64,000 bases of DNA. It comes from Thermohalobaculum sp964576075. GTDB lineage: Bacteria; Pseudomonadota; Alphaproteobacteria; Rhodobacterales; Rhodobacteraceae. This document shows, piece after piece, positions 1 to 9,002 of the stretch; within the stretch, counting starts at the first letter, position 1; every line of letters starts with the position of its first letter. The notes under the pieces were generated by a model, which saw only the letters and a list, made by a program, of their open reading frames with translations, ran no database searches and was not told the origin of the DNA. The translations under genes and the position numbers were made by a program. Location: NCBI GenBank assembly GCA_964576075.1, contig CAZNTX010000004.1, positions 41,667-105,666 on the forward strand. Reading direction: 5' to 3'.

Positions 1-893
1 GGCTTCTCCCGGAAGACGGCGTTGAGCTCCGCCTCGAGCGCGGCGCGGTTGGCCATCCGGTCCGGGTTGAGCCGGAAGCGGGGGTCCTCGCCCAGATGCT
101 CCGCGCCGAGGATGCGGATCAGCCGCTCCCAATTCGCCTGATTGGCCGCGCCGACCGAGATCCACCCGTCCGCCGTCTCGAAGGCCTGATAGGGCGCGTT
201 CAGCGGATGCGCCGAGCCCATCGCGCCCGGGCTCTCTCCGGTGGCGAAGGCGATGGCGGACTGCCAGTAGGTATGCGTGATCGCCGCCTCGAAGAGCGAG
301 GTGTCGACCTTCTGCCCCCGGCCCGTGCGCCGGCGGCTCTCGAGCGCCGCACAGGCGCCCATGGCGCCGAGGATGCCCGCGGTGATGTCGGAGACCGGCG
401 CGCCCACCTTCACCGGCGGGCGGCCCGGCGCCTCCCCGGTGATCGCCATGAGCCCCGCCATGCCCTGCGCGATCAGGTCGAAGCCGCCGCGATCGGCATA
501 GGGCCCCGTCCGCCCGAAGCCCGAGATCTCGACGAGGATCAGCCCCGGGTTCTCCGCCGCGAGCGTCTCGTAGCCGAGGCCGAGCTTCTCCATGGTGCCG
601 CGGCGGTAGTTCTCGATGACGATGTCGGCCGAGGCGAGGAGCCGGCGGAGCGCCGCGAGCCCGCCCTCCTGCTTGAGATCGAGCGCGACGCCCCGCTTGG
701 AGCGGTTCATCATCATATAGGCCGCGCTCTCGCCCTCGATGGTGGGCGGGACCATGCGGCGGGTGTCGTCGCCCTGCGGCTTCTCCACCTTGACGACGTC
801 GGCCCCCATATCGGCGAGCATCAGCCCGCAGACCGGCCCCGCCATGATATGCGCGAGCTCGACGACGCGGATCCCGGCGAGCGGCCCGCTCAT
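1..893 (-). CDS. CaiB/BaiF family III CoA-transferase, 3'-truncated by window edge
   Basis: Predicted class III CoA-transferase, which moves CoA between acyl-CoA and a free organic acid in the cytoplasm. The start ATG is at 891-893 and the visible protein has about 297 residues; the C-terminal part lies outside the window. It opens with PLAGIRVVELAHIMAGP and continues through GADVVKVEKPQGDDTRR, NRSKRGVALDLK and ENYRRGTMEKLGLGYE, all hallmark family III motifs. An aspartate in the ADIVIENYRRG-to-GFGRTGPYADRGGFD stretch is expected to be catalytic in this family. The start overlaps the stop of the upstream crotonase by 4 nt (ATGA), so the two are translationally coupled. With the crotonase and the TRAP transporter it suggests uptake and CoA activation of an organic acid; the substrate is not evident. 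Confidence 0.93.
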   Translation of the reverse strand, partial: MSGPLAGIRVVELAHIMAGPVCGLMLADMGADVVKVEKPQGDDTRRMVPPTIEGESAAYMMMNRSKRGVALDLKQEGGLAALRRLLASADIVIENYRRGTMEKLGLGYETLAAENPGLILVEISGFGRTGPYADRGGFDLIAQGMAGLMAITGEAPGRPPVKVGAPVSDITAGILGAMGACAALESRRRTGRGQKVDTSLFEAAITHTYWQSAIAFATGESPGAMGSAHPLNAPYQAFETADGWISVGAANQANWERLIRILGAEHLGEDPRFRLNPDRMANRAALEAELNAVFREK

Positions 894-1669
894 CGGCCCT
901 GGAACTCGGGCTTCCTCTTGCCGAGGAACGCCTCGAGCCCCTCCTTGAAATCGGCGGAGAGATAGGCGGCGAGGATGAGGTCCGAGCCGTCGGCCCCCGG
1001 GCCCTGGGTGCGCAGGCGGCGCAGGCCCTCCTTGGTGGCGCGCAGGGTGATCGGCGCATGGGAGGCGAGCAGCCCGGCGAGCTCCTCGGCGCGGGCGTGC
1101 ACGGCGTCGGCATCCGCCAGCACCTCGGAGACGAGGCCGATCCGCTCCGCCTCCTCCGCCTCGATCAGCCGCGCGGTGAACAGGATCTCGCGGAGCCGGC
1201 CATAGCCGATCAGCGTCCCGATCCGATCGAGATTGCCGATGGAGAGGCAGTTGCCCAAGGTCCGCGCGATCGGGAAGCCGAATTTGAGGCGGGCGTCCGA
1301 GATGCGCAGGTCGCAGGCCGCGGCGATGGCGGCGCCGCCGCCGGTGCAGGCGCCGGTGATGGCGGCGATGGTCGGCACCGGGCAGCGCTCGATGTCGGAG
1401 AGCACGCCGTCCATCTTCGCCTCGTAGCCGAGCGCGTCGGCCTCCGTCTCGAAGGCGCGGAACTGGGTCATGTCGGTGCCCGCGGCGAAGGCCCGCCCCC
1501 CGGCGCCGGAGACGACGATGGTCTTGAGCGAGCCGTCTTCCGGCGCCTCGCGGCAGACCTCGGCGATCCCTTCGTACATCGCGAAGGTGAGCGCGTTGCG
1601 CGCCTCGGGGCGGTCGAAGGTGAAGCGGCCGATGCCGCCCGTCACCTCGTATCGGAAGTCGTCGGCCAT
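890..1669 (-). CDS. Crotonase-fold enoyl-CoA hydratase/isomerase family protein lacking the hydratase glutamates
   Basis: A 259-residue cytoplasmic crotonase-superfamily enzyme acting on an acyl-CoA. The CoA-binding and oxyanion-hole segments are present: RAFAAGTDMTQF around residues 59-70 and ITGACTGGGAAIAAACDLR around 104-122. The two glutamates that hydrate enoyl-CoA in classical crotonase would fall at GGGCE and FGQPE; here those positions read GGGAA and FGFPI, near residues 114 and 134. A standard hydratase reaction is therefore doubtful, and isomerase, hydrolase or lyase chemistry is as likely. The start is ATG preceded by AGGTGG. It lies between dctM and the CoA-transferase in a tight minus-strand operon. 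Confidence 0.92.
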   Translation of the reverse strand: MADDFRYEVTGGIGRFTFDRPEARNALTFAMYEGIAEVCREAPEDGSLKTIVVSGAGGRAFAAGTDMTQFRAFETEADALGYEAKMDGVLSDIERCPVPTIAAITGACTGGGAAIAAACDLRISDARLKFGFPIARTLGNCLSIGNLDRIGTLIGYGRLREILFTARLIEAEEAERIGLVSEVLADADAVHARAEELAGLLASHAPITLRATKEGLRRLRTQGPGADGSDLILAAYLSADFKEGLEAFLGKRKPEFQGR

Positions 1670-1676
1670 GGGCCCA

Positions 1677-3050
1677 CCTGTAGAAGTATTCGACCAGGAA
1701 GAGGGGGATCGAGGGGATGTAGGTGCACATCAGGAGCACGGTCAGCAGCACCGCGATGAAGTAGACATTGACCTTGCTCACCTCCCAGATATTGGCGCGC
1801 GCCACGGCGCAGGCGGTGATGAGGACCGAGGCGACCGGCGGCGTCTGCTGCCCGATGGCGAGGTTGAGGGTCACCACGAGGCCGAAATGCACCGGGTCGA
1901 TGTCCGCCCCGATGATCAGCGGCATCACGATCGGCACGACGAGGATGATCGCCGCGGCCGAGTGCAGGAAGAAGCCGATCACCAGGAAGAAGAAGTTGAG
2001 GATGAGAAGGATCACCCATTTGTTGTCGGTGACGCCGAGGAGCCAGGCCGCGAGGTCCTGCGGCAGCTGCGCGCGAGTGAGGAAGCCGCCCATCAGCACC
2101 GAGGCCGCGACGAGGAGCATGACGACGGCCGTCTGCATGCCCCCGTCGAGCATCGCGCGCTTGAGGTGGCGGAAGTCCATCTCGTTATACCAGAGCCCGA
2201 CCAGGATCGCGGCGAGCACGGCGAGGCCCGCGGCCTCGGTGGCGGTGACGAAGCCGCCGAAGATGCCGCCGAGGATGATCACCGGCAGCGAGAAGGCGGG
2301 CAGCGCCTCGACGAAGGTCTCGCGCAGGCGCTTGAGGTTGAAGGCCTCCTCGGTCGGCAGATTGTAGCGCCGGGCGAAGAGATAGGCGACGAACATGAGC
2401 CCCGCCGCCCCGATGAGCCCGGGCACGACGCCGGCGACGAAAAGCTCCTCGACGGAGGTGTTGGCCGAGGTCGCGTAGAGGATCATCGGGATCGAGGGCG
2501 GGATGATGATCGCGAGCGAGGCCGAGGAGGAGGTGACGGCGGCCGCGAAGGGCGCCTTGTAGCCGCGCTTCTTCATCTGCGGGATCAGGATCGAGCCCAT
2601 GGCGGCGACATCGGCCACCGCCGAGCCGGAGATCTCCGCGAAGAACAGCGACACGCCGATGTTCACCATCGCGAGCCCGCCGCGGACGAAGCCGATGAGG
2701 GCGGCGACGAAGTTGATCAGCCGGTCCGTCACCCCCCCCGCATTCATGATCGCGCCGGCGAGGACGAACATCGGGATGGCGATGAGGGAGAACTTCGTCG
2801 AGCCGTCATACATGTCGAGGGCGACGGTGACGAGGCTGTCCCGCCCCTCGGTCAGCAGGAGCCCGAGGATGCCGCAGACCGCGAGCGCCACCGCGATCGG
2901 CACGTTGAGGCAGATCAGCACCACGAGGGTGGCGAAGATCACCGGCATCAGCGCCGCGTCGGAATAGAGGCTCGGGTCGATGGCGACGGCGGTCAGATAG
3001 GCCGCGGTCAGCGCCGCGACGGCGCAGAGGATCAGGATCACCACGCGCAT
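1677..3050 (-). CDS. dctM: TRAP transporter large permease DctM (no in-frame stop found)
   Basis: Large membrane subunit of a TRAP transporter, the Na+-coupled channel of a periplasmic-binding-protein-dependent organic-acid importer. ATG at 3048-3050 lies one base after the dctQ stop. It is very hydrophobic, with about 12 segments, and has family motifs such as STKFSLIAIPMFVLAGAIM, SGSAVADVAAMGS and SSSASLAIIIPPSIPMILY. Similarity to the family ends near LFLVEYFYR (about 458 codons, a normal DctM length), and the end coordinate marks that point. No stop codon occurs there. The frame continues open through the whole crotonase gene in another phase and into the CoA-transferase frame, out of the window. 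A single G-to-A change in the next codon (TGG) would give TGA, so either a sequencing error or a real stop loss is possible. Confidence 0.85.
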
Positions 3051-3051
3051 C

Positions 3052-3627
3052 TCAGCGGCCCTCCGCCCGGTCGAACGCGTCAGGCCGGTGCGTCTTCGCC
3101 GCCTCCAGCTCGTGCTCGACCTCCTCCTCGATCTCGGCATGTTCGAGCGAGATGCCCGCCGCGGTCTTCTTCCAGTAGTCCGGCAGGCTGACCAGCTCGC
3201 AGAGAATGAAGAGCGCGCCGCCGATCGGGATCACCGATTGCGTGAACTGCACCGGCACCCAGGTGAGCGAGACCAGCCGCTCGCCCTCCAGCACCTCCAG
3301 CACCGTCATGCCGGTGGTGGTCAGGATGTAGAAGAAGCCGATCACCACCACCTCGGCGAGCACGAGCGCCACCATCCGCCAGGGCATGGGGATGCCGAGG
3401 AGCACCGTGTCGAAGCCGATATGCCGGCGTTTCAGCGCCGCGAGCGCCGCGCCGTAATAGGTGATCCAGGAGAGCATGATCGCCGCCACCTCGTCGTACC
3501 AGGTGAGGCTCTCGCCCGCGAGGCGGAAGAGCACGGCCACCATGACGGTGACGGTCAGGAGCACCATCAGGAAGATTGTCATCCATTCGAGCAGCGCCTC
3601 GAGGGCGCGGTGGAGGAGAGACAGCAT
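3052..3627 (-). CDS. dctQ: TRAP transporter small permease DctQ
   Basis: Small membrane subunit of the TRAP transporter, 191 residues and close to the usual family length. Four hydrophobic helices lie at roughly residues 13-38, 45-65, 86-108 and 130-150, with the typical YDEVAAIMLSWITYYGAA segment after the first helix. The last 40 residues are charged and rich in Glu, an unusual cytosolic tail. It sits between dctP (63-nt gap) and dctM (1-nt gap), the standard order for a dctPQM operon, and should assemble with DctM in the inner membrane. Confidence 0.94.
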   Translation of the reverse strand: MLSLLHRALEALLEWMTIFLMVLLTVTVMVAVLFRLAGESLTWYDEVAAIMLSWITYYGAALAALKRRHIGFDTVLLGIPMPWRMVALVLAEVVVIGFFYILTTTGMTVLEVLEGERLVSLTWVPVQFTQSVIPIGGALFILCELVSLPDYWKKTAAGISLEHAEIEEEVEHELEAAKTHRPDAFDRAEGR

Positions 3628-3690
3628 GACGGGGACCGCGGGGGCTCGAGGGTCCGGCGCCCCGCGCGGGGACGCCGGAGGGATGTCGGA

Positions 3691-4665
3691 TCAGGAGCCG
3701 CCGGCAAGCGACTGCACGGTGTCGATGAGCTCCTGCCCGCCCTCGACCGAGCCCGCGAACTCCGCGTAGATCGGCTGCGAGGCGGCGATGAAGGCCTCCT
3801 TGTCGGCCTCGTTCACCGCGACGCCCGCATCCTTGATGACCTGCAGAAGCTCGGTCTCGAGCTCGGCGGCCTTCTGGTAGACGAACTCCTGGGTCTCGGA
3901 GCCGCAGGCCTCGAGTGCCGCCTGCACGTCCTCGGGCAGCTTGGCGAAATGCTTGTCGGAGACGAGCACATAGGCCGGCGTGTAGACGTGGCCGGTGATC
4001 GAGAGATATTCCTGCACCTCCTGGAACTTCGCCGAGGCGATCTGGGCGTAGGGGTTCTCCTGGCCGTCGATCACGCCGGTCTTGAGCGCGGTGAAGACGT
4101 CGGAGAAGGCCATCGGCGTCGGGTTCGCGCCGTAGAGCGAGAACATCTTGACGCGCCAGGCGCCGTTCGGCGTGCGCAGCTTCACGCCGTCGAGATCGGC
4201 GGGCACCTCGATCGGGCGCACATTGTTGGTGATGTGGCGGAAGCCGTTCTCGAAATAGCCGATGATGCGGTAGCCCTTGGACTGCGCGGCGGCCTGGAAG
4301 GTGTCGCCGAGCTCGGCCTGCACGCGCTTCATGTGCTCGCGGTCCTGCACGATATAGGGCATCTCGAAGACGCCGAAGGTGTCGTGGACTGAGCTCATCA
4401 CGGAGGAGGGCAGCGCGAAATCGACCTGCCCGAGCTTGAGCTTCTGCAGCAGCTCCTTGTCCTTGCCGAGCTGCGAGGAGCCGAAGGTCTGGACCTCGGC
4501 GGTGTCGCCGAGCTTGCCGTTGGCGCAGGCGGCGAAGGCCTCGACGCTCGCCTCGAAGAGCGAGCCCGGCGCGCCGACATGGCCGAATTTCAGCGTCATC
4601 TCGGCGGCGGAGGCGGTGCCGGCGGCGAGCGCGGCGGCGGCGGCGATGGCGGTGATGCGGGTCAT
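3691..4665 (-). CDS. dctP: TRAP transporter periplasmic substrate-binding protein DctP
   Basis: Periplasmic solute-binding protein that delivers substrate to DctQM. It has 324 residues, with a clean signal peptide (residues 1-20, cleavage at the ASA/A site). Family signatures are KFGHVGAPGSLFEASVEAF near the start, GQVDFALPSS, and the NGAWRVKMFSLYGANPTPM segment, whose preceding LRTP supplies the arginine that clamps a carboxylate in TRAP binding proteins. The GVIDGQENPY motif follows. The ligand is therefore probably a carboxylic acid, but its identity cannot be read. It is the first transporter gene; a 127-nt gap separates it from the upstream aminotransferase. Confidence 0.95.
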   Translation of the reverse strand: MTRITAIAAAAALAAGTASAAEMTLKFGHVGAPGSLFEASVEAFAACANGKLGDTAEVQTFGSSQLGKDKELLQKLKLGQVDFALPSSVMSSVHDTFGVFEMPYIVQDREHMKRVQAELGDTFQAAAQSKGYRIIGYFENGFRHITNNVRPIEVPADLDGVKLRTPNGAWRVKMFSLYGANPTPMAFSDVFTALKTGVIDGQENPYAQIASAKFQEVQEYLSITGHVYTPAYVLVSDKHFAKLPEDVQAALEACGSETQEFVYQKAAELETELLQVIKDAGVAVNEADKEAFIAASQPIYAEFAGSVEGGQELIDTVQSLAGGS

Positions 4666-4792
4666 GATCAGGGTCTCCCTTGTGAGTGTCTTTGTCGTTG
4701 TCGGCCGTTCTCCGGCTCTTGGCGGCGGCCGCGCCGCGGCGGCCCGTCGCAGGGTCTAGCCCATCCCGGCGGGGCGTGCGAGCCCTTCCGGC

Positions 4793-5986
4793 TCAGGCGG
4801 CGAGGGGGGCCGGCGTCTCGGTGAGGTGGCGCATGGCGGCCTGCGCGCCGCCCGGCTGGTGCGGCACGCCCGCCTTGGCGAGGCCCATCTCCACGCCCGA
4901 GAGGGTGGCCATCAGCATCAGGTCGTTGAAGTCCCCGAGATGGCCGATGCGGAACACCCGGTCGGCGACCTTGGAGAGCCCGTTGCCGAGCGAGAGGTCG
5001 AACTGCTCGAGCGTGATGGCGCGGAAGCGGTCGGCGGAGTGGCCCTCGGGCATCATCACCGCCGTCAGCACCCCCGATTCGTGCCCCTGCCGGGCGCAGA
5101 GCACCTCGAGCCCCCAGGCCCGCACCGCGGCGCGGGTGGCGGCGGCGTGGCGGGCATGGCGCGCGAAGACGGCCTCGAGCCCCTCCTCGTGCAGCATCAC
5201 CACCGCCTCGACGAGGCCGTAGAGCATGTTCGTCGCCGGGGTGTAGGGGAAATAGCCCCGCGCGTTCGGCGCGAGCATCTCGTCCCAGGCCCAGTAGGAC
5301 CGCTGGAGCCCGGCCGACTTCGAGGCCTCGATCGCCTTGGGCGAGAGCGCGTTGAAGGAGAGCCCCGGCGGCAGCATCAGCCCCTTCTGGCTGCCCGAGA
5401 CGGTGACGTCGACGCCCCAGGCGTCGTGCTCGTAGGGGATCGAGGCGAGGCCCGAGATCGTGTCCACCAGGAAAAGCGCGGGGTGGCCCGCCGCGTCGAT
5501 CGCCCGGCGCACCTCGGCGATGGGCGAGACCGAGCCCGTGGAGGTCTCGTTGTGCACCACGCAGACCGCCTTGATCTCGTGGCCCGTGTCCTCGCGCAGC
5601 CGCGCCTCGATGCGCTCGGGATCGGCGCCGGAGCGCCAGTCGCCCACGATCACCTCGGGGACGAGCCCGATTCGCTCCGCGAGCTTGGCCCAGAGCGAGG
5701 CGAAATGCCCGGTCTCGAACATCAGCACCCGGTCGCCGGGCGAGAGCGTGTTGACGAGCGCCGCCTCCCAGGCCCCGGTGCCCGAGGCGGGGTAGATCAC
5801 CACGGGGTGCTCGGTCTTGAAGATCGACTGCATCCCCTCGATGGCGCGCCGCCCGAGCTCCGCGAAATCGGGGCCGCGATGGTCCATCACGGCGGCGTCC
5901 ATGGCGCGCAGGATCTGGTCCGGGGTGTTGCTCGGCCCCGGGATCTGCAGCATGTGGCGCCCGGCTTTCCGCCCAGTCTCGGCCAT
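4793..5986 (-). CDS. Class V PLP aminotransferase, serine-glyoxylate / aspartate-glyoxylate type
   Basis: Cytoplasmic PLP-dependent aminotransferase of 397 residues, the usual size for alanine/serine-glyoxylate aminotransferases. The Schiff-base lysine is predicted at K201 in SGSQKGLMLPPG, and the phosphate-binding YPASGTGAWEAAL segment is near residue 65. The ATG at 5984-5986 was chosen because GGGAGGGAGGA precedes it; a longer open frame reaching 6121 would run through the regulatory dyad. Family knowledge suggests amino-group transfer to or from glyoxylate. The same fold includes BhcA of the beta-hydroxyaspartate cycle, but the other bhc genes are not here. It is divergent from the FAD dehydrogenase and shares its operator region, so co-regulation by the GntR protein is likely. 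Confidence 0.92.
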   Translation of the reverse strand: MAETGRKAGRHMLQIPGPSNTPDQILRAMDAAVMDHRGPDFAELGRRAIEGMQSIFKTEHPVVIYPASGTGAWEAALVNTLSPGDRVLMFETGHFASLWAKLAERIGLVPEVIVGDWRSGADPERIEARLREDTGHEIKAVCVVHNETSTGSVSPIAEVRRAIDAAGHPALFLVDTISGLASIPYEHDAWGVDVTVSGSQKGLMLPPGLSFNALSPKAIEASKSAGLQRSYWAWDEMLAPNARGYFPYTPATNMLYGLVEAVVMLHEEGLEAVFARHARHAAATRAAVRAWGLEVLCARQGHESGVLTAVMMPEGHSADRFRAITLEQFDLSLGNGLSKVADRVFRIGHLGDFNDLMLMATLSGVEMGLAKAGVPHQPGGAQAAMRHLTETPAPLAA

Positions 5987-6044
5987 CTCTCGGTCCTCCC
6001 TCCCGGCGCGCATGTCGCGCTTGTCGATCCGCGCCGCGCGTGCT

Positions 6045-6064
6045 GTATTTTGTATACAGAATAC
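6045..6064. promoter_or_regulatory. 20-bp inverted repeat, probable GntR/FCD operator
   Basis: GTATTTTGTATACAGAATAC matches its own reverse complement at 18 of 20 positions, centred on GTATAC. TnGTATACnA cores are typical operators of FCD-type GntR regulators. It lies between the divergent aminotransferase and the FAD dehydrogenase, 14 nt before the GTG start of the latter, and a GntR/FCD gene sits directly behind that dehydrogenase. It is an A+T-rich island in a very G+C-rich setting. Confidence 0.7.
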
Positions 6065-6077
6065 GAGGAGACGACCC

Positions 6078-9002
6078 GTGTCAACGACCGCCATCGCCGA
6101 TCGCCGCGCTGACCCCCTCACCCGCCGCCTGCGCGAGGCCTGCCGCGGCGCGGTGCTCGCCGGGCGCTTCGATCTCGGCCGCTACGCGACGGACGCCTCG
6201 ATCTACCAGATCGCGCCACGCGCCGTGGTGGTGCCCGAGGGGCCGGAGGACGTGGCCGCCGCCTTCGAGATCGCCCGCGCCGAGGGCGTCCCCGTCACCC
6301 CCCGCGGCGGGGGCACCTCGCAATGCGGGCAGACGGTGAACGAGGGCGTCGTCCTCGACCTCTCCCGCGGCCTGGGCCGCATCCTCGAGATCGACGCCGA
6401 GGCCCGCACCGCGACCGTCGAGCCCGGCGTCGTGCTCGACCATCTGAACGCGGCGCTGAAGCCCCACGGGCTGTGGTATCCGGTCGACGTCTCCACCTCC
6501 TCGCGCGCCACCATCGGGGGGATGACCGCCAACAACTCCTGCGGCGCGCGCTCGATCAAATACGGGATGAGCCGGGACAACGTGCTCGCCATCGACGCGC
6601 TCCTCGCCGACGGCACCCGCGCGCGCTTCGGCGAGATCGACCCGGACGCCCTCGGCAACGGCCCGGCCGACGGGCTCTTCCGCGACCTCCTCGGCCTGGC
6701 CCGCGCCGAGGCCGAGGAGATCCGCGCCCGCCGCCCCGACGTGCCCCGCAATGTGGGCGGCTACAATGTCGACGCGCTGCTGCCCGAGCGGCCCAACATG
6801 GCGACGCTCCTCGTCGGCTCCGAGGGCACCCTCGCCTTCTCCGAGCGCATCACGCTCAAGCTCTCGGAGCTTCCGGGGGAGAAGGTGCTCGGGGTCTGCC
6901 ACTTCCCCTCGTTCTACGAGGCGATGGACGCGGTGCAGCATCTCGTCACCCTCGGCCCCACCGCGGTCGAGCTGTTCGACCGGACGATCCTCGATCTCGC
7001 CCGCGCCATCCCGCTCTTCCGCCCCTCCGTCGATCGCTTCACCCGGGGCGAGCCGGAGGCGCTCCTGATCGTCGAATTCGCCGAGCCCGACCGGGCGGAG
7101 AACCTGCGCCGCCTCGCCGGCCTGACCGAGACGATGGCCGAGCTCGGCTTCGCCTGGGAGGGCGGGCGCAAGGGCGTGGGCGGCGTCGTGGAGGCCACCG
7201 ACCCCGGCTTCCAGACGGAGATCGTCGAGGTCCGCAAGCAGGGCCTCAACATCATGATGTCGATGAAATCGGAGGGGAAGCCGGTCTCCTTCATCGAGGA
7301 CTGCTGCGTCGCGCTCCCCGATCTCGCGGCCTATACCGACCGGCTGCAGGGGATCTTCGCGCGCCACGGGGTGTCGGGGACGTTCTACGCCCACGCCTCG
7401 GTCGGCACGCTCCATGTCCGCCCGGTGCTGAACCTCAAGGAGGAGGCGGGCGTGCGCACCCTGCGCGCCATCGCCGAGGAGACTTTCGAGGCGGTCGCCG
7501 AGTACAAGGGCGCCCATTCCGGCGAGCACGGCGACGGCATCGTCCGCTCGGAGTTCCACGAGCGGATGTTCGGCGCGCGCATGACCGGGCTCTGGGGCGA
7601 GGTGAAGCGGCGGATGGACCCGGACGGGCTGCTCAACCCCGGCCGCATCGTCGACCCGCCCAAGATGGACGACCGCAGCCTCTTGCGCTACCGGCCGGAC
7701 TATGCCTGGCCCGAGGTAGAGACGGTGTTCCGCTGGGAGGGCTATCCGGGCGCGGGCCGCGGCCTGCAGGGCGCCGTCGAGATGTGCAACAACAACGGCG
7801 CCTGCCGGAAGATCGGCGAGGGCGTCATGTGCCCCTCCTACCGGGTGACGCGCGAGGAGCGCGACCTCACCCGCGGGCGGGCCAATTCGCTCCGCCTCGC
7901 GATGTCGGGTCAGCTCGGCCCGGACGCCCTGGCCTCCGACGAGATGGCCGAGACGATGAAGCTCTGCGTCTCCTGCAAGGCCTGCCGGCGGGAATGCCCG
8001 ACGGGCGTCGACATGGCCAAGATGAAGATCGAGGCGCAGGCGGCGCGGGCGAAGGCGCACGGCGTCTCGCTGCGCGACCGGCTGGTGGGCTATCTGCCCC
8101 GCTATGCGCCCTATGCCCGCTACCTCCCCTGGGCGATGAACGCGCGCGACTGGGTGCCGGGGGCGGCCTGGGCCTCCGAGAAGCTCCTCGGCCTGGCGGC
8201 GGACCGGGCGCTGCCGCGCTGGCCGGCGGACCGGTTCTGGCCCGAGGCGACGGCGCCGCTCGAGGAGGCCGACGTCGTCCTCTTCGCCGACAGCTTCAAC
8301 CGCTATTTCGAGCCCTGGAACCTGCGCGCGGCACAGGCCGTGCTCAAGGGCGCGGGGCTCAAGCTCGCCCAGGCGGAGGCCCCGCGGGGCCGGCCGCTCT
8401 GCTGCGGGCGGACCTTCCTCTCCGCCGGGCTCGCCGAGGAGGCCCGCGCCGAGATGGCGCGCACCGCCGAGGCGCTCCGCCCCGCCCTCGAGCGCGGTGC
8501 CGCGGTGGTGGGGCTCGAGCCCTCCTGCCTCCTCACCTTCCGCGACGAGGCGCCCGCGCTCCTCGAGGACTGGCCGGCCGAACTCGGGCAGCGCGTGATG
8601 CTCTTCGAGGAGTATCTCGCGGGCCGCGTGGCGGAGGGGCTCGAGCTGCCGCTCGGCCCGGTCGCGGCGCCACGCGCGCTGCTGCACGGGCATTGCCACC
8701 AGAAGGCGTTCAACCAGATGGGGCCGGTGCAACGGCTCCTCCGGCTGATCCCGGGGCTCGAGGTGGAGCTGATCCCCTCCTCCTGCTGCGGCGGCGCGGG
8801 GGCGTTCCAGTATCAGGCGGAGACGGCGGAGGTCTCGCGCCGGATGGCGGAGCTCTCGCTCCTGCCGCGGGTCCGGGCGGCGGAGGCGGAGGCCGTGGTC
8901 CTCGCCGACGGCACGTCCTGCCGCCACCAGATCGCCGACGGGGCCGGGCGCGAGGCGCGCCATGTGGCGACGCTCCTCGCCGAGTCGATGGGCGTGCGAT
9001 GA
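6078..9002 (+). CDS. FAD-linked 2-hydroxyacid dehydrogenase fused to Fe-S and CCG domains (YdiJ/GlcD-GlcF type)
   Basis: Large redox enzyme, 974 residues from the GTG at 6078, chosen for the preceding ACGAGGAG. The N-terminal FAD-binding PCMH domain (about 30-170) has VTPRGGGTSQCGQTVN and GGMTANNSCGARSIKYG. A FAD-oxidase C-terminal domain follows (about 230-520, ending near GLLNPGRIVDPPKM). Next comes a two-cluster 4Fe-4S ferredoxin module (CNNNGACRK, MCPSY, CVSCKACRRECPTG). Two cysteine-rich CCG motifs are near the end (CCGRTF and HGHCHQKAF...CCGGAGAF). This matches D-2-hydroxyglutarate or D-lactate type dehydrogenases that pass electrons to the quinone pool. Its stop overlaps the ATG of the GntR gene (ATGA), and an operator dyad lies just upstream. 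The true substrate is unknown. Confidence 0.93.
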   Translation: MSTTAIADRRADPLTRRLREACRGAVLAGRFDLGRYATDASIYQIAPRAVVVPEGPEDVAAAFEIARAEGVPVTPRGGGTSQCGQTVNEGVVLDLSRGLGRILEIDAEARTATVEPGVVLDHLNAALKPHGLWYPVDVSTSSRATIGGMTANNSCGARSIKYGMSRDNVLAIDALLADGTRARFGEIDPDALGNGPADGLFRDLLGLARAEAEEIRARRPDVPRNVGGYNVDALLPERPNMATLLVGSEGTLAFSERITLKLSELPGEKVLGVCHFPSFYEAMDAVQHLVTLGPTAVELFDRTILDLARAIPLFRPSVDRFTRGEPEALLIVEFAEPDRAENLRRLAGLTETMAELGFAWEGGRKGVGGVVEATDPGFQTEIVEVRKQGLNIMMSMKSEGKPVSFIEDCCVALPDLAAYTDRLQGIFARHGVSGTFYAHASVGTLHVRPVLNLKEEAGVRTLRAIAEETFEAVAEYKGAHSGEHGDGIVRSEFHERMFGARMTGLWGEVKRRMDPDGLLNPGRIVDPPKMDDRSLLRYRPDYAWPEVETVFRWEGYPGAGRGLQGAVEMCNNNGACRKIGEGVMCPSYRVTREERDLTRGRANSLRLAMSGQLGPDALASDEMAETMKLCVSCKACRRECPTGVDMAKMKIEAQAARAKAHGVSLRDRLVGYLPRYAPYARYLPWAMNARDWVPGAAWASEKLLGLAADRALPRWPADRFWPEATAPLEEADVVLFADSFNRYFEPWNLRAAQAVLKGAGLKLAQAEAPRGRPLCCGRTFLSAGLAEEARAEMARTAEALRPALERGAAVVGLEPSCLLTFRDEAPALLEDWPAELGQRVMLFEEYLAGRVAEGLELPLGPVAAPRALLHGHCHQKAFNQMGPVQRLLRLIPGLEVELIPSSCCGGAGAFQYQAETAEVSRRMAELSLLPRVRAAEAEAVVLADGTSCRHQIADGAGREARHVATLLAESMGVR

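Noticed and set aside
4666..4792. G+C-rich palindromic stretch near 4720-4745 as a terminator
   Set aside because: Short self-complementary runs of GGCGGC/GCCGCC are expected by chance here, and no single stable stem with a T-run is evident.
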